From Chthoniobacterales bacterium (GTDB taxonomy: Bacteria; Verrucomicrobiota; Verrucomicrobiia; Chthoniobacterales; UBA10450), in contig JAICXG010000187.1 of assembly GCA_025980625.1 (NCBI GenBank), forward strand, positions 1-5,599: a DNA stretch of 5,599 nt. The letters run 5' to 3'. A program made the position numbers and the translations under genes. How positions within the stretch are numbered: position 1 is the stretch's first letter; the number at the start of each line of letters is the position of its first letter. Positions 1 through 5,599 of the stretch are shown piece after piece. The notes beneath the pieces were generated by a model that worked only from the letters and a program-made list of their open reading frames with translations, was not told the DNA's origin and ran no database searches.

Positions 1-45
1 AAATCGCGATGCGCCGCAAAAAAAATCGGGACCTCAAATTCAGTC

Positions 46-75
46 TTGCAAATTTTCCCGCGCTCCAGCTATAAA
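46..75 (+). promoter_or_regulatory. sigma70-type promoter for the coiled-coil/lipoprotein pair
   Basis: A -35-like TTGCAA (46-51) and a -10-like TATAAA (70-75) are separated by 18 bases. Both boxes are close to the housekeeping consensus (TTGACA, TATAAT). Transcription would begin near base 82. That leaves about 40 bases of leader before the ATG at 122, but only about 10 before the alternative GTG at 92, so the promoter mildly favours the ATG. Verrucomicrobial promoters are poorly characterised, so this is a pattern match only. Confidence 0.5.
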
Positions 76-121
76 GAGCGCCGCAAAATCCGTGTCTATC
101 GCCGCCTTACCCCAACGTGCC

Positions 122-913
122 ATGGCCTCGCCGAAAATTCTGCTCGGACTCACCATCCTCCTGCTGGGCCTTTCACTTCTCCTTGGCTGGCTCAACACAA
201 GCAAGGTGAAAGCTCTGCGCAACGACCTTGCCCGCTCCGTTAGTGACAAGGAAACGGCGATGCGATTGCGCGCGGCGAACGACAAGAAGCTAAAGGCGCG
301 AGAAAAAGAATTTGCGGGCGCGACGGCCAGGGTTACCGCCGCGGAAGAGCAAGCGACCAGCGCCGAGGCTGCATTGAGCAAAGCGCAAAAGAAGGGAGCC
401 GAGCTCGAAGCAAAACTGCAGGCAAACGAAACTCAGATTGCCGATCTGCAAAAGCGGGCCGCCGAAACCACCGTGAGCGGCGCGGGCGGCGAGGGGATTT
501 TGCCTAACGACCTTAAGATGCAGCTCGACGACGCGAAAAAACAGCTCGAAGCGGCCGAGCAGGAAAAATCGATATTGGGCGACAAGGTCAAGGCTGCTCA
601 GGACCGCGTCGTGGCGATGGAAGAAGCAAAGAAACGGCGCGGGGCCGGCGCGAAGCTGGCTGGCATCCATGGTCTCGTGCTGGCGGTCAATCAGGCCTAC
701 AACTTTGTTGTCCTGAGCATGGGCGAGCGGCAGGGCGTGGTGGCAAACTCCGAAATGCTGGTCCTGCGGCAGGGGGCGCTCATCGGCAAGATCCGCATCT
801 CCTCAGTTGAACCGACGACCGCGATAGGCGATATCATCACCAACAGCTTGGCGCGGGGCGTCCAAGTGCAGCCTGGAGACACTGTCATCTATGCCGAAAA
901 CACCAGCTCGTAA
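122..913 (+). CDS. membrane-anchored coiled-coil protein with C-terminal beta domain
   Basis: This encodes 263 residues from the ATG at 122. An in-frame GTG at 92 would add 10 residues. I prefer the ATG because it sits directly before the membrane segment and fits the upstream promoter, although neither start has a Shine-Dalgarno sequence. Residues about 5-23 form one hydrophobic helix (ILLGLTILLLGLSLLLGW). Residues about 28-177 are Ala/Lys/Glu/Gln-rich, predicted coiled coil, broken by a Gly-rich hinge near 118-130. Residues about 180-259 change character to alternating beta-like segments: GLVLAVN, NFVVLSMGERQGV, IGKIRISSVEP and QPGDTVIY. The 'VxxVN…FVVLxxGxxxGV…VxRxGxxIGKIxxxxVxPxxxxxxI…GDxVI' layout resembles the FlgT C-terminal domain and, more loosely, MreC: anchor, coiled coil, then beta domain. 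The protein probably projects into the periplasm from the inner membrane. A cell-shape or envelope-scaffold role is inference; no enzyme motif is visible. It overlaps the next gene by 23 bases. Confidence 0.85.
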   Translation: MASPKILLGLTILLLGLSLLLGWLNTSKVKALRNDLARSVSDKETAMRLRAANDKKLKAREKEFAGATARVTAAEEQATSAEAALSKAQKKGAELEAKLQANETQIADLQKRAAETTVSGAGGEGILPNDLKMQLDDAKKQLEAAEQEKSILGDKVKAAQDRVVAMEEAKKRRGAGAKLAGIHGLVLAVNQAYNFVVLSMGERQGVVANSEMLVLRQGALIGKIRISSVEPTTAIGDIITNSLARGVQVQPGDTVIYAENTSS

Positions 914-1154
914 GCGAAGAGGTTTGTGCCTGACGATCGCGGCAGGCTTCGCCGCGGCGATTTTGTTTTCATCCTGCGCGACCGAGCGCCCGCGGACCGC
1001 GCTCATCAACGATCCCGATTCGCAGACCGAATCGAGCATTCCATGGAATAAACCGGCGAGATGGGAAAACGGGAGCGCCTTCCCTGGCGGTTTAGGCGGC
1101 GCCGGTGGCGCCTTTGGCAACGCCTTGCCCGGCGATCCTGGCAGCCCTTACTAA
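891..1154 (+). CDS. small predicted lipoprotein, Gly/Pro-rich tail
   Basis: This encodes 87 residues. The N-terminus is a classic signal peptide: basic PARKRR, then a hydrophobic stretch at about 12-26, then a lipobox-like FSSC with C29 as the lipidated cysteine. Phe at -3 is slightly off the usual Leu/Val. Ala-Thr follow the cysteine, and no Asp at +2 suggests outer-membrane sorting if proteobacterial rules hold. The mature part is only about 59 residues. It carries a Ser/Pro/Trp segment (IPWNKPARWENG, about 50-61) and then a low-complexity Gly/Pro/Ala tail, with no catalytic motif. The gene starts 23 bases inside the preceding coiled-coil gene in another frame. GGAGA at 875-879 is the best ribosome site in the window, though spaced rather far (11 bases). 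The stop TAA is followed at once by an in-frame TAG. Overlap and shared compartment suggest co-translation and perhaps joint function with its neighbour. Function unknown. Confidence 0.72.
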   Translation: MPKTPARKRRGLCLTIAAGFAAAILFSSCATERPRTALINDPDSQTESSIPWNKPARWENGSAFPGGLGGAGGAFGNALPGDPGSPY

Positions 1155-1208
1155 TAGCAAGCGGCTCAGCTGAAATCGTGCGGAGCGTCGCTGCGAAAAG
1201 GACCTCGC

Positions 1209-2510
1209 CTAAATCCAAAATCCCGCCGGGATGACTGCGTCCTTCGGCACCACCACAATCCCATCGCGGATGAAATAATTCTCCGCGTCGAGCGTCGCCG
1301 CCTTGCCTTCCGGCGTAATCACAACGCCTTCGCCGATCCGCGCATTCTTGTCGATAATCGCGCGATCAATTACGCAATTGCGCCCAACCCCGATCGGCGG
1401 CACATCGGGCGAGGCTTCCGGCGCGGACGTCTCGAAATAATCGCCCCCCATGATAACGCTGTTGCGGATCGTCGCTCCGCTTCGGATGATGCTGCGCACA
1501 CCGATCACGCTCCGCTCGATATGCGCGTCGGAGATGATGCAGCCATCCGACACGATCGCCTGCCGTAAGGTCGCGCCGTTAATCTTGCTCCCGGGGAGAA
1601 AGCGCGGATGCGTGTAAATTGGCGCCGTCGCCTCGAAGAAACTGTATTTCGGCACCAGGCTCGTCAGGTCAAGATTCGCCTCATAAAAGGCGCGGATCGT
1701 CCCGATGTCTTCCCAGTAGCCTTCGAAAACGTAGGCGTTGACTTGCCGCTCCCCGATCGCCTTTGGGATAACGTGCTTGCCAAAATCGGCCAGGTCGCCG
1801 TCGAGACACTCCACGAGCACATCGCGGTTGAAAACATAAATCCCCATCGAGGCCTGGAACAGCTCCTCCTCTGGCCCGCGACTAATTGAGGCCAGCGTCT
1901 CGCCATCCAGCTTCAATTCATCCAACACTGCCGGGTCCTTCGGCTTCTCCTCGAAGCGCGTGATGCGATGATCCGGTCCACTCAACATGATCCCGAAATC
2001 CGATGCCGCCGCGCGCACCACGGGTGTGACCGCAAGCGTGATCTCCGCCCCGGAGCGAATGTGCTGATGCAGCAACACCCGGAAGTCCATCCGGTAAAGC
2101 TGGTCACCGCTCAGGATGAGAAAATATTCATACGGCTGCTCGAGGAAATAACGCAGATTCTGTCGCACCGCGTCCGCCGTCCCTTGATACCATTGCGTGC
2201 TCAGCGGCGTTTGCTGCGCGGCGAGAATATCGACAAAGCTGCGCGAAAAATTATCGAACTTATAACTCGCCTGGATATGGCGATGGAGAGACATCGTATT
2301 GAACTGCGTCAGGATATAAATCGAGCGCAGCCCCGAGTTAAGACAGTTACTGATCGGGATATCGACCAGCCGATACTTCCCGCCTAAAGGCACGGCCGGC
2401 TTTGCCCGCTCTTTCGTCAGCGGATAAAGCCGCGTCCCGGCCCCGCCGCCCATAATAATAGAGAGCGTGCGCTGCGTCGTGCCTGGCGGAAGAGCAGGAG
2501 ATTGCGGCAT
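1209..2510 (-). CDS. glgC: glucose-1-phosphate adenylyltransferase (ADP-glucose pyrophosphorylase)
   Basis: This makes ADP-glucose and pyrophosphate from ATP and glucose-1-phosphate, the committed and normally allosteric step of bacterial glycogen synthesis, in the cytosol. The 433 residues are full family length. The nucleotidyltransferase domain spans about 15-285. It carries the signature GGGAGTRL (21-28), AKPAV with K37 in the usual effector/substrate region, WYQGTADAV (107-115), SGDQLYRMD (134-142) with catalytic-type D136, and FEEKP (186-190) with glucose-1-phosphate-binding-type K189. The D-to-K spacing of 53 equals that of E. coli D142/K195. FEGYWEDIGT (262-271) follows. Residues about 300-430 are a left-handed beta-helix of hexapeptide-like repeats. 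The wording KYRLVDIPISNC, MGGDYFET and IVVVPKDAVIP is closer to plant/cyanobacterial than enterobacterial enzymes, so the effector may be 3-phosphoglycerate-like rather than fructose-1,6-bisphosphate (inference). The start ATG lacks a clear Shine-Dalgarno. The gene stands alone on this strand, with no other glg gene in view, and converges on the lipoprotein gene. Confidence 0.97.
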   Translation of the reverse strand: MPQSPALPPGTTQRTLSIIMGGGAGTRLYPLTKERAKPAVPLGGKYRLVDIPISNCLNSGLRSIYILTQFNTMSLHRHIQASYKFDNFSRSFVDILAAQQTPLSTQWYQGTADAVRQNLRYFLEQPYEYFLILSGDQLYRMDFRVLLHQHIRSGAEITLAVTPVVRAAASDFGIMLSGPDHRITRFEEKPKDPAVLDELKLDGETLASISRGPEEELFQASMGIYVFNRDVLVECLDGDLADFGKHVIPKAIGERQVNAYVFEGYWEDIGTIRAFYEANLDLTSLVPKYSFFEATAPIYTHPRFLPGSKINGATLRQAIVSDGCIISDAHIERSVIGVRSIIRSGATIRNSVIMGGDYFETSAPEASPDVPPIGVGRNCVIDRAIIDKNARIGEGVVITPEGKAATLDAENYFIRDGIVVVPKDAVIPAGFWI

Positions 2511-2771
2511 ACGGTGAGTCGACGTCCAAAGGTGTAGATCGAATGTGCCGCCGAGGCGAGTCGTAATCGAACGCCTGAATCATGAACACGAAATTCGGGA
2601 GAATGACGGACGAAAGCGATCCGCTTCTGGGCGACCGTGAGCCGGTTCGAAGCTGTCCGGCAACCTCGAATTCAATCTGCCGGGCGATAGCCAATTGCGG
2701 CGACGAGCGTCGTCGTTCCGTCAGGGTAGCGCGCGGCGCGGACCGGGGATTTCATCGGAGTCGGCTGGCCG
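2511..2771. other. intergenic stretch upstream of glgC
   Basis: These 261 bases lie between the glgC start and the stop of the small minus-strand ORF. I see no convincing gene on either strand: the open frames are Arg/Ser-rich, start at weak codons or run into glgC out of frame. The stretch presumably holds the glgC promoter and leader on the minus strand, but I could not find a clean -35/-10 pair. The only distinct structure is the short inverted repeat at 2701-2715. Confidence 0.5.
2701..2715. repeat. perfect 6-bp inverted repeat, 3-base loop
   Basis: CGACGA (2701-2706), GCG, TCGTCG (2710-2715) is a perfect short dyad in the gap between the small minus-strand ORF and glgC. Two further G-T pairs could extend the stem. 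No T-run follows on either strand, so it is not a standard intrinsic terminator. It could be a weak hairpin after the small ORF, a protein-binding dyad, or chance in CG-rich DNA. Confidence 0.3.
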
Positions 2772-2996
2772 TCAGTCCCGGATGCCGTTTTTCAGCTCCC
2801 AGACTTTAAGCGCTGCGAGAAGCAAAGTCTTGGTCCGCGAAAGGGTGCCGACGGCGGGGCGAATCACGTCATCATCGTCCTCGATCGTCGAACTGGCTTT
2901 TCTTGGGCGGCGCGCGTTCTTGTTGCGTCCTTTGGGGCGGGGGCGAACAGCGGCGGCGCTTTTGTGGAGATGGCCGGTTGGATGGACAGGTGTCAT
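2772..2996 (-). CDS. small basic hypothetical protein, 74 residues
   Basis: I do not recognise this protein. Residues about 12-34 are strongly basic (many Arg/Lys/Pro, PRPKGRNKNARRPRK). Then comes an acidic patch EDDDD (about 39-43) and a C-terminal part with a likely amphipathic helix (TKTLLLAALKVWELKNG, about 55-71). There is no signal peptide or membrane span. By hand count about two thirds of its codons end in G or C, and its choices (CGC, GCC, GTC, ATC, GAC, AAG, ACC) match the sure genes nearby. The overlapping plus-strand frame is Ser/Arg-rich, as expected of an antisense shadow. The ATG at 2994-2996 is the first start after an in-frame stop; there is no good ribosome site. The ORF points the same way as glgC and is divergent from sppA. 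The basic, acidic, helical make-up would suit a nucleic-acid-associated protein, but that is speculation. It could be chance. Confidence 0.45.
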   Translation of the reverse strand: MTPVHPTGHLHKSAAAVRPRPKGRNKNARRPRKASSTIEDDDDVIRPAVGTLSRTKTLLLAALKVWELKNGIRD

Positions 2997-3008
2997 AATT
3001 ACTAGAAT
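2978..3008 (+). promoter_or_regulatory. weak promoter candidate for the sppA operon
   Basis: TAGAAT at 3003-3008 is a five-of-six match to a -10 box. The best upstream partner, TTGGAT at 2978-2983, is a poor -35 and gives a long 19-base spacer. It would produce a leader of nearly 100 bases before the sppA ATG. An AT-rich patch around 2994-3008 makes this the likeliest promoter area between the divergent small ORF and sppA, but the call is tentative. Confidence 0.22.
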
Positions 3009-3112
3009 CCAAGAGCGGCTTCCGTGCCAGAGTCACCCACAGCCAAAAATCAAGCCGCCAGCCGCAGGAAAGCGCTTGTGCCTGTGGTCTTCTTCGGCGA
3101 TTGCATCCGGGC

Positions 3113-4126
3113 ATGGCGAACAATCGAAAACTCGGATGCCTGAGCATTTTCCTGTTCGTCGCGCTCTGCGCCAGCCTGCTGATCAATTTGCTTCTCGCCG
3201 GCGCAAGTTTTACTCGGTTTGAAGGTCGTCGCGGTGGCGAGGTCAACTACCGCCCCCGGTTCGACGAAATGATTCTGGAGGGCGCCACCCGCGGCAGTTC
3301 TGATAAGATCGCCGTCATTTCTCTGCGCGGGCTCATCAGCACGGGAGTCGCCGGGAATGTCGGTGAGTCGATGGTGGATGATTTGCGCTGGCAGCTCGAA
3401 CAGGCGCGCAACGACAATAACGTGCGCGCGGTCGTGCTCGATGTCGATTCCCCCGGCGGCGAAGTGACAGCCTCGGACATGATTTACAACGCGGTCGTGA
3501 AGACGCGGGCGGTCAAACCGGTAGTGGTTTACATGGAATCGCTAGCGGCCTCCGGCGGCTACTACGTTTCCTGTGGCGGGCAATATCTGATGGCGAATGA
3601 GACGAGTATCACCGGGAGCATTGGCGTCATCATTCAAACCCTCAATTATCAGCAGCTCTTCGATAAGATCGGGCTCTCGATGGTCATTTTCAAAAGCGGG
3701 AAGTTCAAGGACATGCTCAACGGAGCCCGGCCGATCACACCGGAAGAGCGCGATTACATCCAGAGCTTCGTCATGAAAGTTTACGACAAATTTCTAGGGA
3801 TCGTGGCGACGGAGCGGCACCTCTCCGCCGATGGCTTGCGCAACAGCATCGCCGACGGACGGATTCTCTCCGGGCGCGATGCCTTGGAATACAAGCTTAT
3901 AGACGGGCTTGGGCAGGTCGAAGATTCCTATGCCAAGGCCAAGCAACTTGGCCATGCCCCCAACGCGAAGATTGTAAAATACCGGCCGCCGTTCAGCCTT
4001 GGTCGCATTTTCCGGATGTTGCTCCAGAGCGGCGACCATAAGATCGAGCTGACACTCCCCGGGCAATTAACGCCGCAATTGCAGAGCGGCCGCGCCTACC
4101 TGCTCCCCGGCTATTACGCTCCGTAG
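3113..4126 (+). CDS. sppA: signal peptide peptidase SppA, short (36K) S49 type
   Basis: This is a membrane-anchored serine protease of family S49 (ClpP/crotonase fold) that degrades signal peptides left after secretion and other membrane-embedded peptides. It has 337 residues from the ATG at 3113; an in-frame TTG at 3101 would add four. Residues about 8-30 are the N-terminal membrane anchor. VLDVDSPGG (about 108-116) is the oxyanion-region glycine motif. ESLAASGGYYVS contains the nucleophile S147. TGSIGVI (about 167-173) follows. KSGKFKDM contains the general-base K199. The Ser-to-Lys spacing is 52 residues, and with the ATG start both fall at the same numbers as in Bacillus subtilis SppA (S147/K199), so this is the one-domain form, not the long E. 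coli form. All catalytic residues are present. The gene leads a tight plus-strand run: 17 bases separate it from the CPBP protease gene. No Shine-Dalgarno sequence is evident. Confidence 0.95.
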   Translation: MANNRKLGCLSIFLFVALCASLLINLLLAGASFTRFEGRRGGEVNYRPRFDEMILEGATRGSSDKIAVISLRGLISTGVAGNVGESMVDDLRWQLEQARNDNNVRAVVLDVDSPGGEVTASDMIYNAVVKTRAVKPVVVYMESLAASGGYYVSCGGQYLMANETSITGSIGVIIQTLNYQQLFDKIGLSMVIFKSGKFKDMLNGARPITPEERDYIQSFVMKVYDKFLGIVATERHLSADGLRNSIADGRILSGRDALEYKLIDGLGQVEDSYAKAKQLGHAPNAKIVKYRPPFSLGRIFRMLLQSGDHKIELTLPGQLTPQLQSGRAYLLPGYYAP

Positions 4127-4143
4127 CAGAATCCGGCGGCGCG

Positions 4144-4932
4144 ATGTTCAACGGCCTGATCAACGCGCTGCTGGTGATTGCGGCGCTTTACGTTTACCTC
4201 TCGCTCTTTCGCCAGATCGAAGCGCGGCACAACGGCGCGGCTTCGTTAGGCGAGAGACGGCTCGGGATCCCGGAGGCAGTCGCGGCCAGCCTTCTCATCG
4301 CCTGGTTCATCCTTAATCTGATCGCGGCGAGCCGAATCGAAAATACGGTCTTCCACACACGCGATCTGCTCCTGACCGGTGGATTTTCGCTCGCGACCGT
4401 CGCGATTCTGACCGCGCTCTTGCAACTGCGCGGCTTCAGTGTGGTGTCGTTAGGCGGCTTTTCCCGGCTCGGCTTTGGCCGCATCGTAAGCACGGCGGCG
4501 GTGCTGCTTTTTGCCGCTTACCCGTTGCTCTTCGCGGCCGATAGCATTTCACGCTGGGTGCTCGGCGAAGGCGTCAGACGGCAGCAGATCGTCGAGATGT
4601 TCACCAATTCACAAACCCTCGGCCAGCGCGTCCTCATCATCGTGCTCGCAATCACGATTGCGCCTTTTGCCGAGGAATTCATTTTCCGCTTTTTCCTTTA
4701 CGGCGTGCTCAAGCGCTATTTCGGGCGGGGCATTGGCCTGATTTTCAACGCGCTGCTCTTCGGCGCGGTGCACGTGCATCTGCCGAGCCTCGGCCCACTC
4801 TTTGTGCTCGGCGGCTGTTTCACTCTCGCCTATGAGTGGAGCGGATCGATTCTCGTTTCCATGACGATGCATGCGCTCTTCAATTTCTTCTCCCTCAGCG
4901 CCCTCGCCTTCCCTGATCTCCTCCCGCAATGA
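4144..4932 (+). CDS. CPBP-family intramembrane metalloprotease (CAAX protease/Abi family)
   Basis: This is a polytopic membrane protein of 262 residues with about eight hydrophobic segments: near 4-22, 43-63, 74-94, 114-134, 161-178, 196-215, 216-230 and 233-254. The C-terminal half carries the three family motifs. EEFIFR (177-182) is EExxxR, FGAVH (206-210) is FxxxH, and HALFN (243-247) is HxxxN. These buried Glu/His residues form the active site in Rce1-like enzymes. Family members cleave within or near the membrane; in bacteria roles range from bacteriocin self-immunity to processing of membrane proteins. No prenylation or bacteriocin genes lie nearby, so the substrate is unknown. It sits 17 bases after sppA, and its TGA overlaps the thiL ATG. 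Following another membrane protease suggests envelope peptide turnover (inference). The ATG at 4144 is chosen because it opens directly on the first membrane helix. Confidence 0.9.
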   Translation: MFNGLINALLVIAALYVYLSLFRQIEARHNGAASLGERRLGIPEAVAASLLIAWFILNLIAASRIENTVFHTRDLLLTGGFSLATVAILTALLQLRGFSVVSLGGFSRLGFGRIVSTAAVLLFAAYPLLFAADSISRWVLGEGVRRQQIVEMFTNSQTLGQRVLIIVLAITIAPFAEEFIFRFFLYGVLKRYFGRGIGLIFNALLFGAVHVHLPSLGPLFVLGGCFTLAYEWSGSILVSMTMHALFNFFSLSALAFPDLLPQ

Positions 4933-5599
4933 AGCTGCGCGAGCTGGGCGAAGACCGGCTGATCGCCCAACTGGTGAAAGGCCTCACCACGGGTCGCGAT
5001 ATCATCGTGGGGCCGGGCGACGATTGTGCAGTCCTGCGTTTGCCGCAAAGGAGCGAGTATCTCCTGTTCAAAACTGATTGCGTGGTGGAAGGGGTGCACT
5101 TTTCGCCTAACGAGAAGCCAATCGCCGTCGGCTGGAAAGCAATGATGCGGACGCTGAGCGATTTTGCAGCCATGTCCGGCTGCCCGCGATATGCGCTCGT
5201 TACCCTCGTCACCCCGGCCAATCGCGAAGCAAGCTGGATCTCGCAACTTTACCGCGGGCTGCGGCGTGCGGCCAGGCGATTCAAAGTCGCGATCGTTGGC
5301 GGCGAAACCAGCAGCACGAGCGGACCGCTCATGATCTCGGTCGCCGCCCTCGGTACGGTCGAAAAAGCGCGATGCGTCCTGCGCAGCGGCGGCAAACTGG
5401 CTGACAACCTTTTCGTTACCGGGCGGCTCGGCGGCTCCAGGAAAGCGCGACATCTGAAGTTTGTTCCGCGCATTGATGAAGCGCGCTGGCTGACGGAGAA
5501 CTTCCCGATTCACGCGATGATGGATTTGAGCGACGGCCTCGGCGCCGACCTCCCGCGTCTGGCGAAAGCGAGCGGGCTTGGTTTCGAGATCGACGAGTC
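4929..5599 (+). CDS. thiL: thiamine-monophosphate kinase ThiL, 3' end outside window
   Basis: This phosphorylates thiamine monophosphate with ATP to thiamine pyrophosphate, the last step of cofactor synthesis, in the cytosol. Only the first 223 codons are inside the window, of the roughly 310-340 usual for the family. The PurM/ThiL-type motifs appear in order: GPGDDCAVL (28-36, metal/ATP-binding Asp pair), KTDCVVEGVHF (48-58), TLSDFAAMSG (75-84), GGETSS (124-129), TGRLGGS (164-170), and MMDLSDGLGADL (197-208, including a metal-binding Asp). Family members usually read NLSD and GGDT where this one has TLSD and GGETS; these changes look like clade variation rather than damage. The ATG overlaps the stop of the protease gene (ATGA), so translation is probably coupled. 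No Shine-Dalgarno precedes it: the bases just upstream are CTCCTCCC. There is no thiamine riboswitch in front, consistent with a housekeeping salvage/final-step gene. Confidence 0.94.
   Translation, partial: MKLRELGEDRLIAQLVKGLTTGRDIIVGPGDDCAVLRLPQRSEYLLFKTDCVVEGVHFSPNEKPIAVGWKAMMRTLSDFAAMSGCPRYALVTLVTPANREASWISQLYRGLRRAARRFKVAIVGGETSSTSGPLMISVAALGTVEKARCVLRSGGKLADNLFVTGRLGGSRKARHLKFVPRIDEARWLTENFPIHAMMDLSDGLGADLPRLAKASGLGFEIDE

Noticed and set aside
18..25. Run of eight A near the left edge
   Set aside because: No hairpin in the right place for a minus-strand terminator, and the rest of any upstream gene lies outside the window.
1155..1208. Possible terminator between the convergent lipoprotein gene and glgC
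   Set aside because: Only a 3-bp stem (AGC/GCT near 1183-1191) with mismatched extension and no T-run on either strand, so it cannot be supported as an intrinsic terminator.
1968..2387. Plus-strand open frame of 139 codons opposite glgC
   Set aside because: Antisense to the glgC catalytic domain; Arg/His-rich with no family likeness.
2347..2694. Minus-strand open frame entering glgC out of frame
   Set aside because: It starts at TTG, overlaps 160 bases of the certain glgC gene and has no recognisable segment. It is unlikely to be real.
3062..3087. Imperfect stem CCGCAGG/CCTGTGG just before sppA, considered as a regulatory hairpin or riboswitch
   Set aside because: Seven pairs including one G-U wobble with a 12-base loop; common by chance, and no known riboswitch core is visible.
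2695..3222. Plus-strand open frame of 175 codons between the glgC upstream region and sppA
   Set aside because: It is Ser/Arg-rich low-information sequence that runs over 100 bases into sppA in another frame. It is the mirror expected opposite the small minus-strand ORF.
2872..3246. Minus-strand open frame of 124 codons
   Set aside because: Arg/Pro/Ser-rich with no motif. It covers the start of sppA antisense and overlaps the more coding-like 74-residue ORF in a different frame.
4830..5513. Long minus-strand open frame (227 codons) opposite thiL
   Set aside because: It lies wholly antisense to the end of the CPBP gene and thiL, which have clear motifs. It is a by-product of GC-rich codon use.

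Overview
The window is ordinary chromosomal DNA of moderately high GC content. It contains no RNA genes, mobile elements, CRISPR arrays or phage genes. Four things together suggest a soil-type member of the Verrucomicrobiota or a relative: a plant/cyanobacteria-like GlgC, a coiled-coil envelope protein next to a tiny Gly/Pro-rich lipoprotein, the sppA / CPBP-protease / thiL order, and the near absence of Shine-Dalgarno sequences. This placement is inference from protein flavour, not a measured phylogeny.

Left part (1-1154, + strand): a good sigma70-type promoter (46-75) precedes a membrane-anchored coiled-coil protein (122-913). Its C-terminal part looks like a small beta domain of FlgT-C/MreC flavour. 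A small predicted lipoprotein (891-1154) overlaps its end by 23 bases. Both products are expected at the envelope, and the overlap suggests they are made together.

Middle (1209-2996, - strand): glgC, complete, encodes ADP-glucose pyrophosphorylase, the committed step of bacterial glycogen synthesis. It converges on the lipoprotein gene. Upstream of it lie about 260 bases with no convincing gene, containing one short perfect inverted repeat. Then comes a probable small basic protein of 74 residues (2772-2996), whose function I do not recognise.

Right part (3113-5599, + strand): a tight run of sppA (short S49 signal peptide peptidase, Ser/Lys dyad visible), a CPBP-family intramembrane protease (all three motifs present), and thiL (thiamine-monophosphate kinase). 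thiL starts inside the protease stop codon (ATGA) and runs off the window. The first two are membrane proteases. ThiL is a cytosolic cofactor enzyme and probably shares the transcript for expression reasons rather than function.

I see no clearly new multi-gene system. The most worthwhile leads are the anchored coiled-coil protein plus overlapping lipoprotein, and the unannotated-looking 74-residue ORF.
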